DNA from: Bacillus pinisoli
GTDB taxonomy: Bacteria; Bacillota; Bacilli; Bacillales; SA4
Length of the DNA: 64,000 nt
Reading direction: 5' to 3'
NCBI RefSeq assembly: GCF_023036475.1
Contig: NZ_JAJQKI010000004.1
Location: 248,001-312,000, forward strand
How positions within the stretch are numbered: position 1 is the first letter of the stretch; the number at the start of each line of letters is the position of its first letter. The notes under the pieces are model-generated. The model made no database searches, was not told where the DNA came from, and saw only the letters and a program-made list of their open reading frames with translations. Positions 47,187 through 59,517 of this stretch are shown here, in pieces. The position numbers and the translations under genes are program-made.

Positions 47187-48497
47187 TTATTTTCTAGCCC
47201 TCGCAAAAATCTTAATCGGAGTTCCTTCAAAACCAAAGGCTGCACGGATTTGATTATCTAAGAAGCGTTCATAAGAAAAGTGCATCAGTTCAGGTTCATT
47301 AACAAAAACAGCAAAGGTTGGTGGTTTTACAGCAACTTGAGTAGCATAATAAATCTTCAAGCGTTTCCCATTATCTGTCGGTGTTGGATTCATAGCTACA
47401 GCATCCATTACAACATCGTTAAGTACATTGGTTTGCACTCGTAAGTTATGATTTTCCGCTGCCATATTGATCATCGGAAGTAATGTATGAGTTCTACGTT
47501 TTGTCTTTGCCGATAAAAACACAATTGGTGCATAGTCAAGGAATTGGAAATGAGCTCTAATTTTCTTCTCATATTCCTGCATTGTTTTCTCATCTTTCTC
47601 AACAGCATCCCACTTGTTTACAACAATCACAACTGCACGTCCTGCTTCATGCGCATAGCCGGCAATCTTTTTGTCTTGTTCTATAATTCCTTCTTCTCCA
47701 TCAAGAACGACAAGAACAACGTCTGAACGCTCAATCGCACGTAAAGCACGTAGCACACTATATTTTTCAGTGCTCTCATACACCTTTCCTTTTTTACGCA
47801 TTCCTGCCGTATCAATAATGACGTAGTCCTGACCATCTTTTGTATAAGGAGTGTCAATAGCATCTCTTGTTGTCCCCGCAATATTACTTACAATTACTCG
47901 TTCCTCACCTAGTAGTGCATTAACAAGTGAGGATTTCCCTACATTTGGACGGCCAATTAAAGAGAATAAAATGGTTTCTTCATCATAGTTCTCTTCTTCT
48001 CGTTTTGGAAAGTGAGAAGCTGCTACATCTAATAAATCACCAATTCCTAGTCCATGCGAGCCAGAAACAGGAACGGGCTCTCCGAATCCTAAAGCATAAA
48101 AATCGTAAATATCTGTTCTCATCTCAGGATTATCTATCTTATTAACAGCAAGAACTACTGGCTTGTCTGAACGATAAAGAATCTTGGCAACCTCTTCATC
48201 GGCTGAAGTCACACCTTCTCGACCATTTACCATGAAGATAATGACATCTGCTTCATCAATGGCTACTTCAGCCTGCTGACGAATTTCTGCAAGAAACGGA
48301 GCATCTCCAATTTCAATACCACCTGTATCAATTATGTTAAAGTCATGGTTTAGCCATTCTGCTGAACTGTAAATACGATCTCTTGTAATACCAGGAATAT
48401 CTTCTACTATTGATATTCTTTCTCCGACAATTCTATTAAAAATAGTTGATTTCCCTACATTTGGTCTTCCAACTATTGCTATTACTGGTTTTGGCAT
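47187..48497 (-). CDS. der: ribosome biogenesis GTPase Der (EngA)
   Basis: 436 residues. Two tandem GTPase domains ([11 protein letters not shown] with [15 protein letters not shown] with NKWD) followed by a KH-like domain. Needed for 50S subunit assembly. Start follows AAGGAAG. Upstream of gpsA. Confidence 0.97.
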   Translation of the reverse strand: MPKPVIAIVGRPNVGKSTIFNRIVGERISIVEDIPGITRDRIYSSAEWLNHDFNIIDTGGIEIGDAPFLAEIRQQAEVAIDEADVIIFMVNGREGVTSADEEVAKILYRSDKPVVLAVNKIDNPEMRTDIYDFYALGFGEPVPVSGSHGLGIGDLLDVAASHFPKREEENYDEETILFSLIGRPNVGKSSLVNALLGEERVIVSNIAGTTRDAIDTPYTKDGQDYVIIDTAGMRKKGKVYESTEKYSVLRALRAIERSDVVLVVLDGEEGIIEQDKKIAGYAHEAGRAVVIVVNKWDAVEKDEKTMQEYEKKIRAHFQFLDYAPIVFLSAKTKRRTHTLLPMINMAAENHNLRVQTNVLNDVVMDAVAMNPTPTDNGKRLKIYYATQVAVKPPTFAVFVNEPELMHFSYERFLDNQIRAAFGFEGTPIKIFARARK

Positions 48498-48563
48498 TGT
48501 TTACTTCCTTTCTATTCTTTCCACATAGGAATTTACACGTATATCAATTTAAGTAAAAGCTAG

Positions 48564-48594
48564 GAAATCCCTTCCATTTAAATAGAAGGGACTT
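48564..48594 (-). terminator. terminator between the YIEGIA cap gene and der
   Basis: GTCCCTTCTATTTAAAT pairs imperfectly with ATTTAAATGGAAGGGAT sequence (stem TCCCTTC/GAAGGGA), followed by TTTCC; the T-run is short. Confidence 0.55.
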
Positions 48595-48649
48595 AACCTG
48601 CTAATCCTTTTAATCCTACCAAAAATGTGTAGAGAGAACAATGTTTTCC

Positions 48650-48835
48650 TTAATGCTTCACCACGATATACACTTCGTCGTTCAATTTATGTGCAATTCC
48701 ATCTGTGATTGCTTCAATATTTTTAGCAAACTCGTCCATCTCTTCTACTGAATCACATATGAAAATTGCTGTCCCACCAGTAGCTTTTTCCCTATTTGTT
48801 GTGATCACAGCTAGAATAAATTTTTCTAAATTCAT
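48650..48835 (-). CDS. capping complex subunit for YIEGIA
   Basis: 61 residues, MNLEKFILAVITTN with GGTAIFICDS and a C-terminal YIVVKH strand. Small soluble partner conserved next to YIEGIA membrane proteins in spore formers. Its ATG overlaps the YIEGIA gene stop (ATGA), consistent with a two-protein complex. Confidence 0.82.
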   Translation of the reverse strand: MNLEKFILAVITTNREKATGGTAIFICDSVEEMDEFAKNIEAITDGIAHKLNDEVYIVVKH

Positions 48836-49728
48836 TTTAATTTTTTCCCCTTTTGATTTGCTTTTGATTCAGTCGGCATTCGAATGGCATTTTCTAATGT
48901 TGGTACCTGTCCGATTACCTCAATAGCCTTTTCATAATCTTTTTCCTGTGGTAAGACAAAAACTCCTATACGACCATCATCTAAATCTCGTTTTGCCAAA
49001 GGAACTAACGCCGGAGTTCCTGAGTCACGATAAACTCCAAGAGCTGTAGAAACATCATGGAGAATAGCTTGTCTCTGACCTAAGTTTGCAATTGTTGACC
49101 TCGCATTAAAGTTTTTTGGCCGCAGAATAAATCCCATTCCATATTTTAGTACTTCTTTTTGACGTTCTGGAATACCGATATTCATAATATAAATGTTATC
49201 CACATATAACCCAGCACCATCAAACCTTGGTTCTACGTACTCAATATCCACAATATCTTTTAATTTCCCGCCACTCATAAGCTTCTTTGAAAGTAATAGA
49301 CCAATTAAACCTGCTACAAGTCCTGCCCATATATTCCAAACAATATATGAAAATGTTGAAATGAAGGATGTAAAAATAACTAAATAGTTTCTCCCTTCGA
49401 ACGCCACAGCGATTCCTTCTATATATGTATTACCTCTTGAAACGAGTTCAAAATCGTCTAATTGGGCCAGTGTGTTTCTTTCCATATTGCGTACTTCTCT
49501 AAATTGAGAGGCAGCTAAGGTTAAAAACGTTATGGCTGTAAAATCTTCCTCCATAATGGAAGGAACTGCGACAGTACCAAGACCTGCAGCAATAAAGCCG
49601 AGGGCTATATGAATGATTTTCCCATGTAAGTATGTCGGATATTGACGGTAATCTGTTCGTAACATATATAGACGTGTAAGGGTACCGACAACAACCCCGA
49701 ACAGGATTGGATAGGTATATTCACTCAT
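48832..49728 (-). CDS. yphB: YIEGIA family membrane protein (YphB)
   Basis: 298 residues. The family-naming motif NTYIEGIAVAFEG is at about residues 100-112. Hydrophobic segments occur near the N-terminus (5-20, 36-60) and at 115-148; the C-terminal half is soluble. Proposed sporulation-related membrane complex with the capping subunit; exact role unknown. ATG overlaps the yphA stop (TAATG). Confidence 0.87.
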   Translation of the reverse strand: MSEYTYPILFGVVVGTLTRLYMLRTDYRQYPTYLHGKIIHIALGFIAAGLGTVAVPSIMEEDFTAITFLTLAASQFREVRNMERNTLAQLDDFELVSRGNTYIEGIAVAFEGRNYLVIFTSFISTFSYIVWNIWAGLVAGLIGLLLSKKLMSGGKLKDIVDIEYVEPRFDGAGLYVDNIYIMNIGIPERQKEVLKYGMGFILRPKNFNARSTIANLGQRQAILHDVSTALGVYRDSGTPALVPLAKRDLDDGRIGVFVLPQEKDYEKAIEVIGQVPTLENAIRMPTESKANQKGKKLK

Positions 49729-50330
49729 TAAATACCAGCCTTTCTCTTGTTTGTTTTTTTTATGCTTTGATTAATTGCAGCAGATAACTTTTCAAAACCG
49801 TTCCAACATGAAATACATGTAAGTCCAATCGCCGCAATATCAAAGAAGGATAAAGCTCCAAAAATGACTGGAAATGAAAAGTAGTCCATAATAATTCCAT
49901 ATAATAACTCACCTTGACATAAGCCAAATAGAAATATGATATACCGCTCCTTTTGATTCTTGACTAACAACAATGCTAAATAGGTTAGCAAGACCGCCAC
50001 CATAAAGGAAGGATGGAACATGACCCAAACAGGATCATAAATTTTGAACAAATGGAAACTGACATAAGAAAACGACATGATGACTGTACTTATAAACAAG
50101 TAGAGAAGCTTCATGTAAGAATAATGAATAATGAGTACGAAATTACACGCAAATAAAAAAATGAAACCGATGGAGGCCTCCGTTTGCAAAATGTCAATAT
50201 TTTTATGAGCGGTAATAATTAAAATAAGTAAACATGCAGTTAGTACTGTTCTCAACTTCCCTTTTGGCCAAAAAAAAGTAAGGATTACCCACCCTATCCA
50301 GGCTAGCCAATAAAACCATATACCTTCCAA
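49728..50330 (-). CDS. yphA: YphA membrane protein
   Basis: 200 residues, about six membrane segments, no soluble domain. The start is placed at a TTG (50330) with GGAGG 9 bases upstream; this gives (M)EGIWFYWLAWIGW and the expected length, whereas upstream ATGs have no usable ribosome site. Function unknown; conserved with yphB. Confidence 0.78.
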   Translation of the reverse strand: MEGIWFYWLAWIGWVILTFFWPKGKLRTVLTACLLILIITAHKNIDILQTEASIGFIFLFACNFVLIIHYSYMKLLYLFISTVIMSFSYVSFHLFKIYDPVWVMFHPSFMVAVLLTYLALLLVKNQKERYIIFLFGLCQGELLYGIIMDYFSFPVIFGALSFFDIAAIGLTCISCWNGFEKLSAAINQSIKKTNKRKAGI

Positions 50331-50452
50331 AACCATCCCTCCTATCATTTCCATTATTGCTTCATTTATTAAAAAATAATCAAAATAACTTACTGAATGT
50401 GAATGTTGTCTACTGGAAACGATAAAAAGGAAACTGAGAAGGAGGGATGACA

Positions 50453-50584
50453 ATGGGTAAAGATCGACAAGAAACTAAACTAAGAAAAGAAAAAAGAGTA
50501 GAGTCAGATCGTGACCAGAAACTGACATATCCTGGTTCAACTAGAATGGAAGGCCCTGAAGCAGCAAGGGAGCGAAACAGCTAA
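50453..50584 (+). CDS. ypzI: YpzI family small protein
   Basis: 43 residues, highly charged: MGKDRQETKLRKEKRVESD, ending MEGPEAARERNS. AAGGAGG sits 7 bases before the ATG. The sequence and place beside yphA match the YpzI family of tiny Bacillus proteins of unknown function. Divergent from yphA; a shared terminator with fni follows. Confidence 0.85.
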   Translation: MGKDRQETKLRKEKRVESDRDQKLTYPGSTRMEGPEAARERNS

Positions 50585-50619
50585 AATTAAATGTTAATAG
50601 AATTTTTTAATTAAACCGC

Positions 50620-50644
50620 AAAAAAAACAGCCAATGGCTGTTTT

Positions 50645-50647
<3 letters not shown>
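50620..50647. terminator. bidirectional terminator between ypzI and fni
   Basis: AAAAAACAGCC pairs with GGCTGTTTTTT around AAT; symmetric A and T runs make it effective for both convergent genes. Confidence 0.88.
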
Positions 50648-52842
<2,195 letters not shown>

Positions 52843-53037
52843 TTTTAAAGCGCCTCCTTATTCAACACAAGCGACAAACCTGTGCTAAAAATATTTTATT
52901 TTGAGTATGTATGAACCTTTTTAAAGAAACTCTTTTTTCTAACTTCTAATAAATACAAATATTTGTCAAGTGATATGATTGTTTATCTAGGTAGTTTTCG
53001 CATGGATTGAAGATTTCCTAAAGATCTCAAAAGACGT

Positions 53038-53622
53038 TTATCTATATTTTTGCAAAAGCTCTGCAATTGTATCCATAATTAAATCTGTTGCATCTTCAGC
53101 AGACCCTTTTTGTTCTTTTACCTGTTCGAAATCAATAGGTTTTCCAAATACTACTTTTAGAGGCTTAAATGGTTGATAGGGTCCAACAATGGCGCAAGGT
53201 ACAACCTTTGCCTCCGTACGAAGAGCAAAGAAACCAGCGCCTGCTAAACCTTTACCAAGCTCTCCAGTTTTACTTCTCGTTCCCTCAGGAAAGAGACCCA
53301 ACACCTTACCGTCTTTTAATAATTGCAACCCTGTCCGAAGAGCTTGTTTATCACTCATACCTCTTTTGACTGGGAATGCATTTATTTTTGGTAAGATATT
53401 TTTTAATACTGGTACTCTAAACAATTCATCCTTTGCCATAAAATGTATCGGTCTTGGAGAAGAAATTCCAACCACCGGTGGATCTAAGTTATCAATATGA
53501 TTAGAGCATATTAAAACCCCTCCACTTGTAGGAATATTTTCTGCCCCAATAACTTCAATTCTATAGATGGGTTTTAAGACCGTACATATTGCTTTCCCAA
53601 TATTATAGAGATTCAATTCCAT
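53038..53622 (-). CDS. plsC: 1-acyl-sn-glycerol-3-phosphate acyltransferase
   Basis: 194 residues. Acyltransferase block I NHIDNLD (HxxxxD) and block [13 protein letters not shown] are intact, with an N-terminal hydrophobic region. Makes phosphatidic acid. Start ATG 53622 follows AAAGG closely; ATG 53634 is an alternative. Overlaps the cmk 3' end by 20 bases; order cmk-plsC-rpsA differs from B. subtilis, where plsC is elsewhere. Confidence 0.88.
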   Translation of the reverse strand: MELNLYNIGKAICTVLKPIYRIEVIGAENIPTSGGVLICSNHIDNLDPPVVGISSPRPIHFMAKDELFRVPVLKNILPKINAFPVKRGMSDKQALRTGLQLLKDGKVLGLFPEGTRSKTGELGKGLAGAGFFALRTEAKVVPCAIVGPYQPFKPLKVVFGKPIDFEQVKEQKGSAEDATDLIMDTIAELLQKYR

Positions 53623-54292
53623 CAATCCTTTCATGAACAATTGTCATGATTGTATCAACTACTTGAGCGATTGATAATGAAGTCGTATCAATTTCAACCG
53701 CATCTTGAGCCTTGATCAATGGTGAAACTTCTCGTTCTGAATCTAGTTTGTCACGCTGTGCTATTTCAACCATTAATTGTTCTAAATCGGCTTCAATGCC
53801 TTTTTTTATGTTTTCATCATACCTTCTTTTTGCACGTTCCTCTACAGATGCAAGCAAGAAAACCTTCACCTCTGCATGCGGAAGTACCTGGGTTCCAATA
53901 TCTCTACCATCCATGACTACTCCACCGTGTTCGGCCATGTTCTTTTGCCTTTGTACCATTTCCTCGCGGACAAGACGATGTGAAGCGACATGCGACACAT
54001 TATTTGTAACCTCATTGGACCTAATCTCATCTGTTACATTGACTCCATCTAGGAATACTAGCTGTCCTTCACTAGAGGGGTGAAGTTCAATAGATGTATC
54101 ATTTAGCATAGATGAGAGACTCTCTTCATTGTGTACATCTGTATTCCCTTGCAAAGCCTTGTATGTTAGAGAACGATACATAGCACCTGTATCAATATAA
54201 ATGTATGTTAATTGCTCTGCTATTCTTTTTGCTACCGTACTTTTTCCTGCAGCTGCAGGTCCATCAATGGCAATCGAAATCTTATTCTTCAT
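53603..54292 (-). CDS. cmk: cytidylate kinase
   Basis: 229 residues. Phosphorylates CMP/dCMP. P-loop [10 protein letters not shown] at the N-terminus, [25 protein letters not shown] and RRYDEN (lid) are intact. Start follows AGGAGGAAGA. Confidence 0.96.
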   Translation of the reverse strand: MKNKISIAIDGPAAAGKSTVAKRIAEQLTYIYIDTGAMYRSLTYKALQGNTDVHNEESLSSMLNDTSIELHPSSEGQLVFLDGVNVTDEIRSNEVTNNVSHVASHRLVREEMVQRQKNMAEHGGVVMDGRDIGTQVLPHAEVKVFLLASVEERAKRRYDENIKKGIEADLEQLMVEIAQRDKLDSEREVSPLIKAQDAVEIDTTSLSIAQVVDTIMTIVHERIDGIESL

Positions 54293-54357
54293 TCTTCCTC
54301 CTGAAAACACAACAAGTTAAATTTTAATTTTTTCTGTAAATATACTAATTAACCAAA

Positions 54358-54380
54358 GAAAAAAGCAGGCTCTACCTGCT
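54358..54380 (-). terminator. terminator between ypfB and cmk
   Basis: AGCAGG pairs with CCTGCT around TAGAG, followed by TTTTTTC on the minus strand. Confidence 0.78.
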
Positions 54381-54432
54381 GTTAGTTATGTATGAAATAC
54401 AGATAGCTACTCTTATTTTATCATAGCTTATT

Positions 54433-54609
54433 TTACTGGTCGAATGTTTCTACCACTTTACTATAAGAATCCTTTGTTACCCCTTCATATTGGATAACCT
54501 TTGATAAATATGGAGAAATTTGATGATTCGTCATCATTACTTGCGCTGCAACTAAGCAAATAATTTGAATGAACACAATTTTGATCAGAATACGCTCTAT
54601 ATTTTTCAT
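54433..54609 (-). CDS. ypfB: YpfB family small membrane protein
   Basis: 58 residues: MKNIERILIKIVFIQIICLV (membrane segment) then a short extracytoplasmic tail with IQYEGVTK. GAGGGG precedes the ATG by 8 bases. Matches YpfB (DUF5359) in size, pattern and position between ypfA and cmk. Function unknown. Confidence 0.82.
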   Translation of the reverse strand: MKNIERILIKIVFIQIICLVAAQVMMTNHQISPYLSKVIQYEGVTKDSYSKVVETFDQ

Positions 54610-54669
54610 AGAAAAATCCCCTCTAATTAGATAGTACTACTAGTTTTAGGGGGATTTGATGTTTTTATA

Positions 54670-55329
54670 CTAGTTAATCCCTTTTCTCTTTAAATTTATT
54701 TGACACTCAAAGGAGAAACGGATGAGTAACTGACGATCAGTACCACTTATATCTACAAATTCTATCGGCATTTTATTACGTTCACCATTTTTTCCTGGTA
54801 TTGTTCGTATGGCCTTAGAACGAAGATTTAAATAATGATAATCTCCGGATTGCATCGGTAACACAACCCAACAGTTAAAAAGCGTGCCTGGCTGTATGTT
54901 TGCTTTAACAGGTAAGATTAAAGCAGCTCCGCCAGCACTAACATCACTTGTAATTGTCACAAAAGGTTCAAATTCACCTCGAATAGGATGTGCCGCAACG
55001 TCAACTGCTGTGTCCACTCGAACAAACTGCCTTCTTTGAATTTTAACTAGTTGTTCTTCTTCTGGAAAGGAGATGATAATCATCGGGATGTTCTGTTTCG
55101 TCCTCCCCTTCACTTCTGTTTCGAACATATAAACCGTGTTATCCTTGCCTACAAAAGAACCCTTCAGCTGAGATCCATCAAGTAAGAATACCGTTCTCCC
55201 TGTATCCATACTAACTGGATAATCTATATATAACTGATCACCTTTTTTCTCTACTAGCTTACATCTATATCTCTCATTCACTATAGAATTCTTAGGCTCT
55301 AGTATGATGGTGTCTCCGATGTTAATCAT
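54670..55329 (-). CDS. ypfA: YpfA, PilZ-domain flagellar brake-like protein
   Basis: 219 residues. N-terminal YcgR-like domain (MINIGDTIILEP) and a C-terminal PilZ domain with the c-di-GMP motif RRQFVR and DVSAGG. The B. subtilis orthologue (MotI/DgrA) binds cyclic di-GMP and slows the flagellar motor. Start 55329 follows GAGGG. Confidence 0.92.
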   Translation of the reverse strand: MINIGDTIILEPKNSIVNERYRCKLVEKKGDQLYIDYPVSMDTGRTVFLLDGSQLKGSFVGKDNTVYMFETEVKGRTKQNIPMIIISFPEEEQLVKIQRRQFVRVDTAVDVAAHPIRGEFEPFVTITSDVSAGGAALILPVKANIQPGTLFNCWVVLPMQSGDYHYLNLRSKAIRTIPGKNGERNKMPIEFVDISGTDRQLLIRFSFECQINLKRKGIN

Positions 55330-55379
55330 GAAAATCCCTCGCTTAATTTCCAAATACTAGTTTTATTATCTCATGGAAT

Positions 55380-55417
55380 GAAAAAAAGGAAAAGCCAAAT
55401 TGACCTTTCCTTTTCTA
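55380..55417 (-). terminator. sleB-ypeB terminator
   Basis: AAAAGGAAAGG pairs with CTTTTCCTTTT across 8 bases, followed by TTTT on the minus strand; just beyond the ypeB stop. Confidence 0.75.
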
Positions 55418-55424
55418 AAATAAA

Positions 55425-56774
55425 TTACACTTCGTTTTGGTAAAGCTGTTCAGAAGAATTTAGTTTTTCAACCTTTTCCTCGTAACCTGTTTCTGCATTA
55501 ATTAAAATTCGGTAGGTATCATCATTAATTGTTCCTAAGAATTCATAACAAAGTACTTCCTCATCTAAATCATTTCTAATGACAGCCAAACGATCTTCCA
55601 TGACCTCGACACCCGGATTTAGTTTACCTCTTGCTTCTTCTAGTGATAACGATGCTTTTGGTATCTCACGATCATGGTGAGCCATTAAGTAAGCTCTTGC
55701 TGTAAAGCCAACAATGTTACCATCATCTAGAGCCACTTTTATGGTGATAGCATCAGGGAAAATGCGAACATTATCTTTTACGGATACAAAAGTGAATACC
55801 CCAATATTATCGTATTGAGCACTTTCATACATTTCCAAGTCCTCAAACTGATGATCCTTTAAATAAGTAACGGCATTTTCCATTGCTTCATTCAAACCAA
55901 TTTTCCGTTCTTTTACATCTCTGCTACGCAATACCCATATTGGATAGCCACCTTTTTTAGTAACATCCATATAGATCTGTGTATCAGCTTTAGGGTCGTC
56001 AATTTCTAGACTATAGAACCCAAAATCGGAGCCTTCACCATTTTCACTAACTCGAATTTCTTCGTTCCCTTCAAGTCCAAGAAAATCTTTGGCTATTTCT
56101 TTCGCTTCATCTTGACTAATTTGCTTACCTTTTAAGTACTTAAACTCATTTTTCATGTCCATGTTCATACTAGTAAACGTCGGACCGAAATCAGCCTCTG
56201 AATATGCCTCAACATTTTTCTCAACAGTCTTAAATCCGTCAATAATTGTATTGTCCTGCTGGTTATCTGTCGCTAATGCCATTTGCACGTCCATCCAGCG
56301 AAGATTATTTTCAAGAACTAAATGCTGTACCTTTCTTAGCTCCTGTTGAATGTCACCCGATTTTTCATATAAAGATTGTAATGTTTTATACTCTTCTTCA
56401 GACAAAGGTTCATTATCTAAGTCGCGTACAGCTGTCCGATAACTGAATTCACCAATTTTCGCCAAAAATTCTTCCGTTTTATTAAACGGTAAAAGAGTTA
56501 AAGGCAATTGTCCTACATCAGAATGAGCTTCTGATGTTATTCTCCAAACTTCAGCTAGGGAAGGAGATAATTGCTGTCTTGAGTTCATTGCTAATGTTGA
56601 ACCAATTTTATCGTTTAATAAATCAATTTGATACGTTAAATCATGAAAGGCTCTTTGATAATTATTTTCTGCATGAATTAGAATCGCATTTTTCTCAATA
56701 TGTTCTTGATAACCCCAATAGGCTGTTCCCGTAATAGCTACGGCAAGAACTCCAATGATTATTCCTCTTAACAT
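55425..56774 (-). CDS. ypeB: germination protein YpeB
   Basis: 449 residues. One N-terminal membrane segment (about 4-20), a helical N-terminal domain, then tandem PepSY-like repeats in the C-terminal half (KEIAKDFLGLEG, LEEARGKLNPG). Required for SleB localisation and stability in the spore. Starts 13 bases after sleB. Confidence 0.94.
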   Translation of the reverse strand: MLRGIIIGVLAVAITGTAYWGYQEHIEKNAILIHAENNYQRAFHDLTYQIDLLNDKIGSTLAMNSRQQLSPSLAEVWRITSEAHSDVGQLPLTLLPFNKTEEFLAKIGEFSYRTAVRDLDNEPLSEEEYKTLQSLYEKSGDIQQELRKVQHLVLENNLRWMDVQMALATDNQQDNTIIDGFKTVEKNVEAYSEADFGPTFTSMNMDMKNEFKYLKGKQISQDEAKEIAKDFLGLEGNEEIRVSENGEGSDFGFYSLEIDDPKADTQIYMDVTKKGGYPIWVLRSRDVKERKIGLNEAMENAVTYLKDHQFEDLEMYESAQYDNIGVFTFVSVKDNVRIFPDAITIKVALDDGNIVGFTARAYLMAHHDREIPKASLSLEEARGKLNPGVEVMEDRLAVIRNDLDEEVLCYEFLGTINDDTYRILINAETGYEEKVEKLNSSEQLYQNEV

Positions 56775-56786
56775 TCTTTCACCCCT

Positions 56787-58022
56787 CTATCTACAGAAGA
56801 TGTGCTTACCAATTCGCTTAATTTGCGGTCTACCCCAAATCCAACCACTAGTAGCTGTGTCAGGATTGAAATAGTAAATTGCATTTTCTGTTGGATCAAA
56901 ACCGTTAATTGCATCAAGAACAGCCTTTTTGGCCTTTTCATTTGGTGTTAGCCAAATTTGCCCATCCGCTACAGCGGTAAAAGCACGTGGCTCAAAAATA
57001 ACGCCAGATACTGTATTAGGAAATGTCGGACTGTTTACTCGATTTAAAATTACAGCCGCTACAGCAACCTGACCAATGTATGGTTCGCCTCTTGCTTCTC
57101 CGTATACTGCATTTGCCATCAGCTGTATATCATTTTGTGAGAAGCCATTTGGCATATTTACTGCTGTTTCCTTAGGTGCTGGTGCCTCTTCTTGTTCAGG
57201 CTTTTCTGCTGGTTGTTCCTGTTGTGTTTCTTGTTGTTCAGCAGGTTGCTGTTGCGCTGGTTGATTTTCTTGTGGGTTAGCGGGTTGCTGTTGCCCCTGT
57301 TGATTTCTTTGTGGGTTAGCAGGTTGCTGACCACCTTGTTGATTTCCTTGTTCGTTAGCAGGTTGCTGCGCTTGTTGGTTAGCTGGCTGCTGCGCTTGTT
57401 GGTTACCTTGTGGGTTAGCTGGCTGCTGACCACCTTGTTGATTTCCTTGTTCGTTAGCAGGTTGCTGACCTTGTTGGTTAGCTGGCTGCTGCGCTTGTTG
57501 GTTTCCTTGTTTATTAGCTGGCTGTTGTGCTTGCCCACCTTGTCGACCCTGGAATTGCTTCATCTGAGTCGCACGTTTTTGTTCAGCTGCTTTTTTTGCC
57601 TGTTCAATGACTTGTGGACTTGGAGCTGTTTGTTTGTCTAATGGCATACCACCATAATGTGTAAAACGATTCCCCTGTTCGATTTGCTTATAAACAAAGT
57701 CTTTATAATACTTTGTTGCCCTTATTAACATTTCTTTAGTTTTCTGTCCTACAAAACCATCAACCTCGGTTAGACCAAATTCTTTTTGAAAATTTCTAAC
57801 TGACCAATATGTTGACCAACCAAAAACCCCGTTAATTGGTCCATGATAAAAACCGTTATATTGTAAACGGGCTTGTAGTTCAATTACATCATCTCCAGTT
57901 GCTCCTCGTTGGATGATTTGGTCACTAAATGCATAACTTGTTTGAACCGGGATGATTGATACAATTATACTGAAACAAATCATGATGCAAAGAGGAATTC
58001 TCCAGATTAATTGGTGCCTCAT
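56787..58022 (-). CDS. sleB: spore cortex-lytic enzyme SleB with expanded repeat linker
   Basis: 411 residues against ~305 in B. subtilis. Signal peptide (1-31), peptidoglycan-binding domain (~33-93: GATGDDVIELQARLQYNGFY), a low-complexity Q/N/P/A-rich linker (~150-285) built on QQPANxQGNQQ repeats, then the C-terminal SleB hydrolase with catalytic Glu in YGEARGEPY (about 307-315). Lytic transglycosylase acting on cortex at germination. AAGGAGG precedes the ATG. Confidence 0.95.
   Translation of the reverse strand: MRHQLIWRIPLCIMICFSIIVSIIPVQTSYAFSDQIIQRGATGDDVIELQARLQYNGFYHGPINGVFGWSTYWSVRNFQKEFGLTEVDGFVGQKTKEMLIRATKYYKDFVYKQIEQGNRFTHYGGMPLDKQTAPSPQVIEQAKKAAEQKRATQMKQFQGRQGGQAQQPANKQGNQQAQQPANQQGQQPANEQGNQQGGQQPANPQGNQQAQQPANQQAQQPANEQGNQQGGQQPANPQRNQQGQQQPANPQENQPAQQQPAEQQETQQEQPAEKPEQEEAPAPKETAVNMPNGFSQNDIQLMANAVYGEARGEPYIGQVAVAAVILNRVNSPTFPNTVSGVIFEPRAFTAVADGQIWLTPNEKAKKAVLDAINGFDPTENAIYYFNPDTATSGWIWGRPQIKRIGKHIFCR
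57200..57540. repeat. coding tandem repeats in the sleB linker
   Basis: Short repeats such as TTGTTGGTTAGC and TTGTTGATTTCCTTG recur many times; the protein segment QQPANEQGNQQGGQQ occurs twice. The repeats stay in frame with sleB. Likely to vary in copy number between strains. Confidence 0.85.
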
Positions 58023-58182
58023 CTTTTTACCTCCTTAACCATTTTCTTAGGTGTCTAGAAGTATTTTCTGTAGTGTTTTAAATTTTATACAAAAACTTGG
58101 ATGGATAAGAATATAATAGGGGTTTTCCCATGGAACGAGTTGAGGAAGTATGAGAAAAAAAGGAAGAAGGCGATGCTTGGTG

Positions 58183-58768
58183 GCAAGAAAAGAGGTGAAA
58201 TTTGCAAGTAAAAATGAAAAGTTGTAAGAATGTTGCTTATAGTCGCAAGTAAAAAATCTTTACGCAAATATTTTGATCCAAAACGCAAGTAAATTTCTAA
58301 AGTCGCAAGAATGTTGCCTGAACCTGCAAGTAAAATGTCTTTCCGCAAGATTTTAACCCCAACTCGCAAGTAAAATCGAAAAGTCGCAAGAATGTTGCCT
58401 GAACCCGCAAGTAAAATGTCTTTCCGCAAGTATTTACCGCAAACTCGCAAGTAAAATCGAAAAGTCGCAAGAATTTTGCCTGAACCCGCAAGTAAAATGT
58501 CTTTCCTCAAGATTTTAGACCCAGCTCGCAAGTAAATTTAAAAAGTCGCAAGAATTTTGCCTGAACCCGCAAGTAAAATGTCTTTCCGCAAGATTTTAAC
58601 CCCAACTTGCAAGTAAATTTAAAAAGTCGCAAGAATTTTGCCTGAACCTGCAAGTAAAATGTCTTTCCGTAAGATTTTAGACCCAACTCGCAAGTAAATT
58701 TAAAAAGTCGCAAAAATAAGGCCTAAACTCGCAAGTTATCAAGAAGCATGCGCAAGCATACTGCAAGG
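58183..58768 (-). repeat. CTTGC-box array 3 (~29 boxes, 81-bp superrepeat)
   Basis: On the plus strand boxes read GCAAGTAAA or GCAAGAA, so CTTGC is on the minus strand, opposite to arrays 1 and 2. Around 29 boxes; successive lengths 19, 21, 20 and 21 repeat, an 81-bp four-box superunit present about six times, with degenerate units at both ends. Box types shared with the other arrays include TTTACTTGCGA. Between the prsW terminator and sleB. Confidence 0.95.
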
Positions 58769-58823
58769 CACATGTGAACAACACAATGGTTACTCCTTTT
58801 CACGAAACACCTACAAGAAAACA

Positions 58824-58862
58824 GCACAAAAAAACAACTGACTCATTGAGACAGCTGTTTCA
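58824..58862 (-). terminator. prsW terminator
   Basis: AAACAGCTG pairs with CAGTTGTTT (one G-T) across an 11-base loop, followed by TTTTG on the minus strand; the stem includes the prsW stop. Confidence 0.7.
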
Positions 58863-59517
58863 CACTTGGATTTTGAACGATTCTTGCAAGTCTTGCCTTT
58901 CTCAAGCCAAGCCACCACAAAAAAATCATGAACGGAACCATAAAAATAACCCATTTTTCAATAGAATAGATTATAAAGTTGTATGAACCATGAAGTAGAA
59001 ATGGTACGAAAAGAGAGTATGAAAACAATCTTTTTCTTGTGTTCCCTAAAGAAAATTTTGTTTTCCCGAGGTAATACCCCATTATGACACCGAACAGTGC
59101 ATGACTAGATACGGGTAAGAGGGCTCTACCAAACGCCACATCCACACCGTGAGCGAATAGATAAAGTATATTCTCTGCACTTGCAAAACCCAGAGAGACG
59201 GACGCTCCATAAACAATTCCATCATATATTTCATCAAACTCTACATGCTTATAGGCAACGAAAAAAAGGATAAACCACTTAAAGAACTCCTCAAGTAGTC
59301 CTGAAACTAAAAAGGACTTAAGAAGGTTAGATTGAACAATTCCCTCTTCTGTTAATACATATTGAATAAACATAATTGGGAATACGAGGATCGCTCCAAA
59401 CACAAACGTTCTGAATACCATTGATATAGGTTCTGCTTCATATTGATCTTTTAAGTAAAAATAACTGAGCAAGGCAACACCGGGGGCAATACCCGCTGTA
59501 ATAATTCCCAGCATCAT
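58843..59517 (-). CDS. prsW: intramembrane protease PrsW
   Basis: 224 residues with about seven membrane segments. The glutamic protease motif LLEEFFKWF (EExxK), [14 protein letters not shown] and LLHGSYNF are intact. In B. subtilis it makes the first cut of anti-sigma factor RsiW; the same role is likely. Position next to sleB is conserved. Confidence 0.95.
   Translation of the reverse strand: MMLGIITAGIAPGVALLSYFYLKDQYEAEPISMVFRTFVFGAILVFPIMFIQYVLTEEGIVQSNLLKSFLVSGLLEEFFKWFILFFVAYKHVEFDEIYDGIVYGASVSLGFASAENILYLFAHGVDVAFGRALLPVSSHALFGVIMGYYLGKTKFSLGNTRKRLFSYSLFVPFLLHGSYNFIIYSIEKWVIFMVPFMIFLWWLGLRKARLARIVQNPSVKQLSQ

Noticed and set aside
57158..57641. Repeat-rich open frames on both strands within sleB
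   Set aside because: They are shadows of the Gln/Asn-rich linker of sleB in other frames.
58059..58091. SigG-type promoter for sleB (TGTATA and AATACTT)
   Set aside because: The spacer would be about 20 bases, too long for the SigG consensus of 17-18.
58085..58713. Minus-strand reading frames rich in FTCELGLKS repeats across array 3
   Set aside because: They are translations of the 81-bp repeat, lack ribosome sites and have no relation to the frames of the other arrays.
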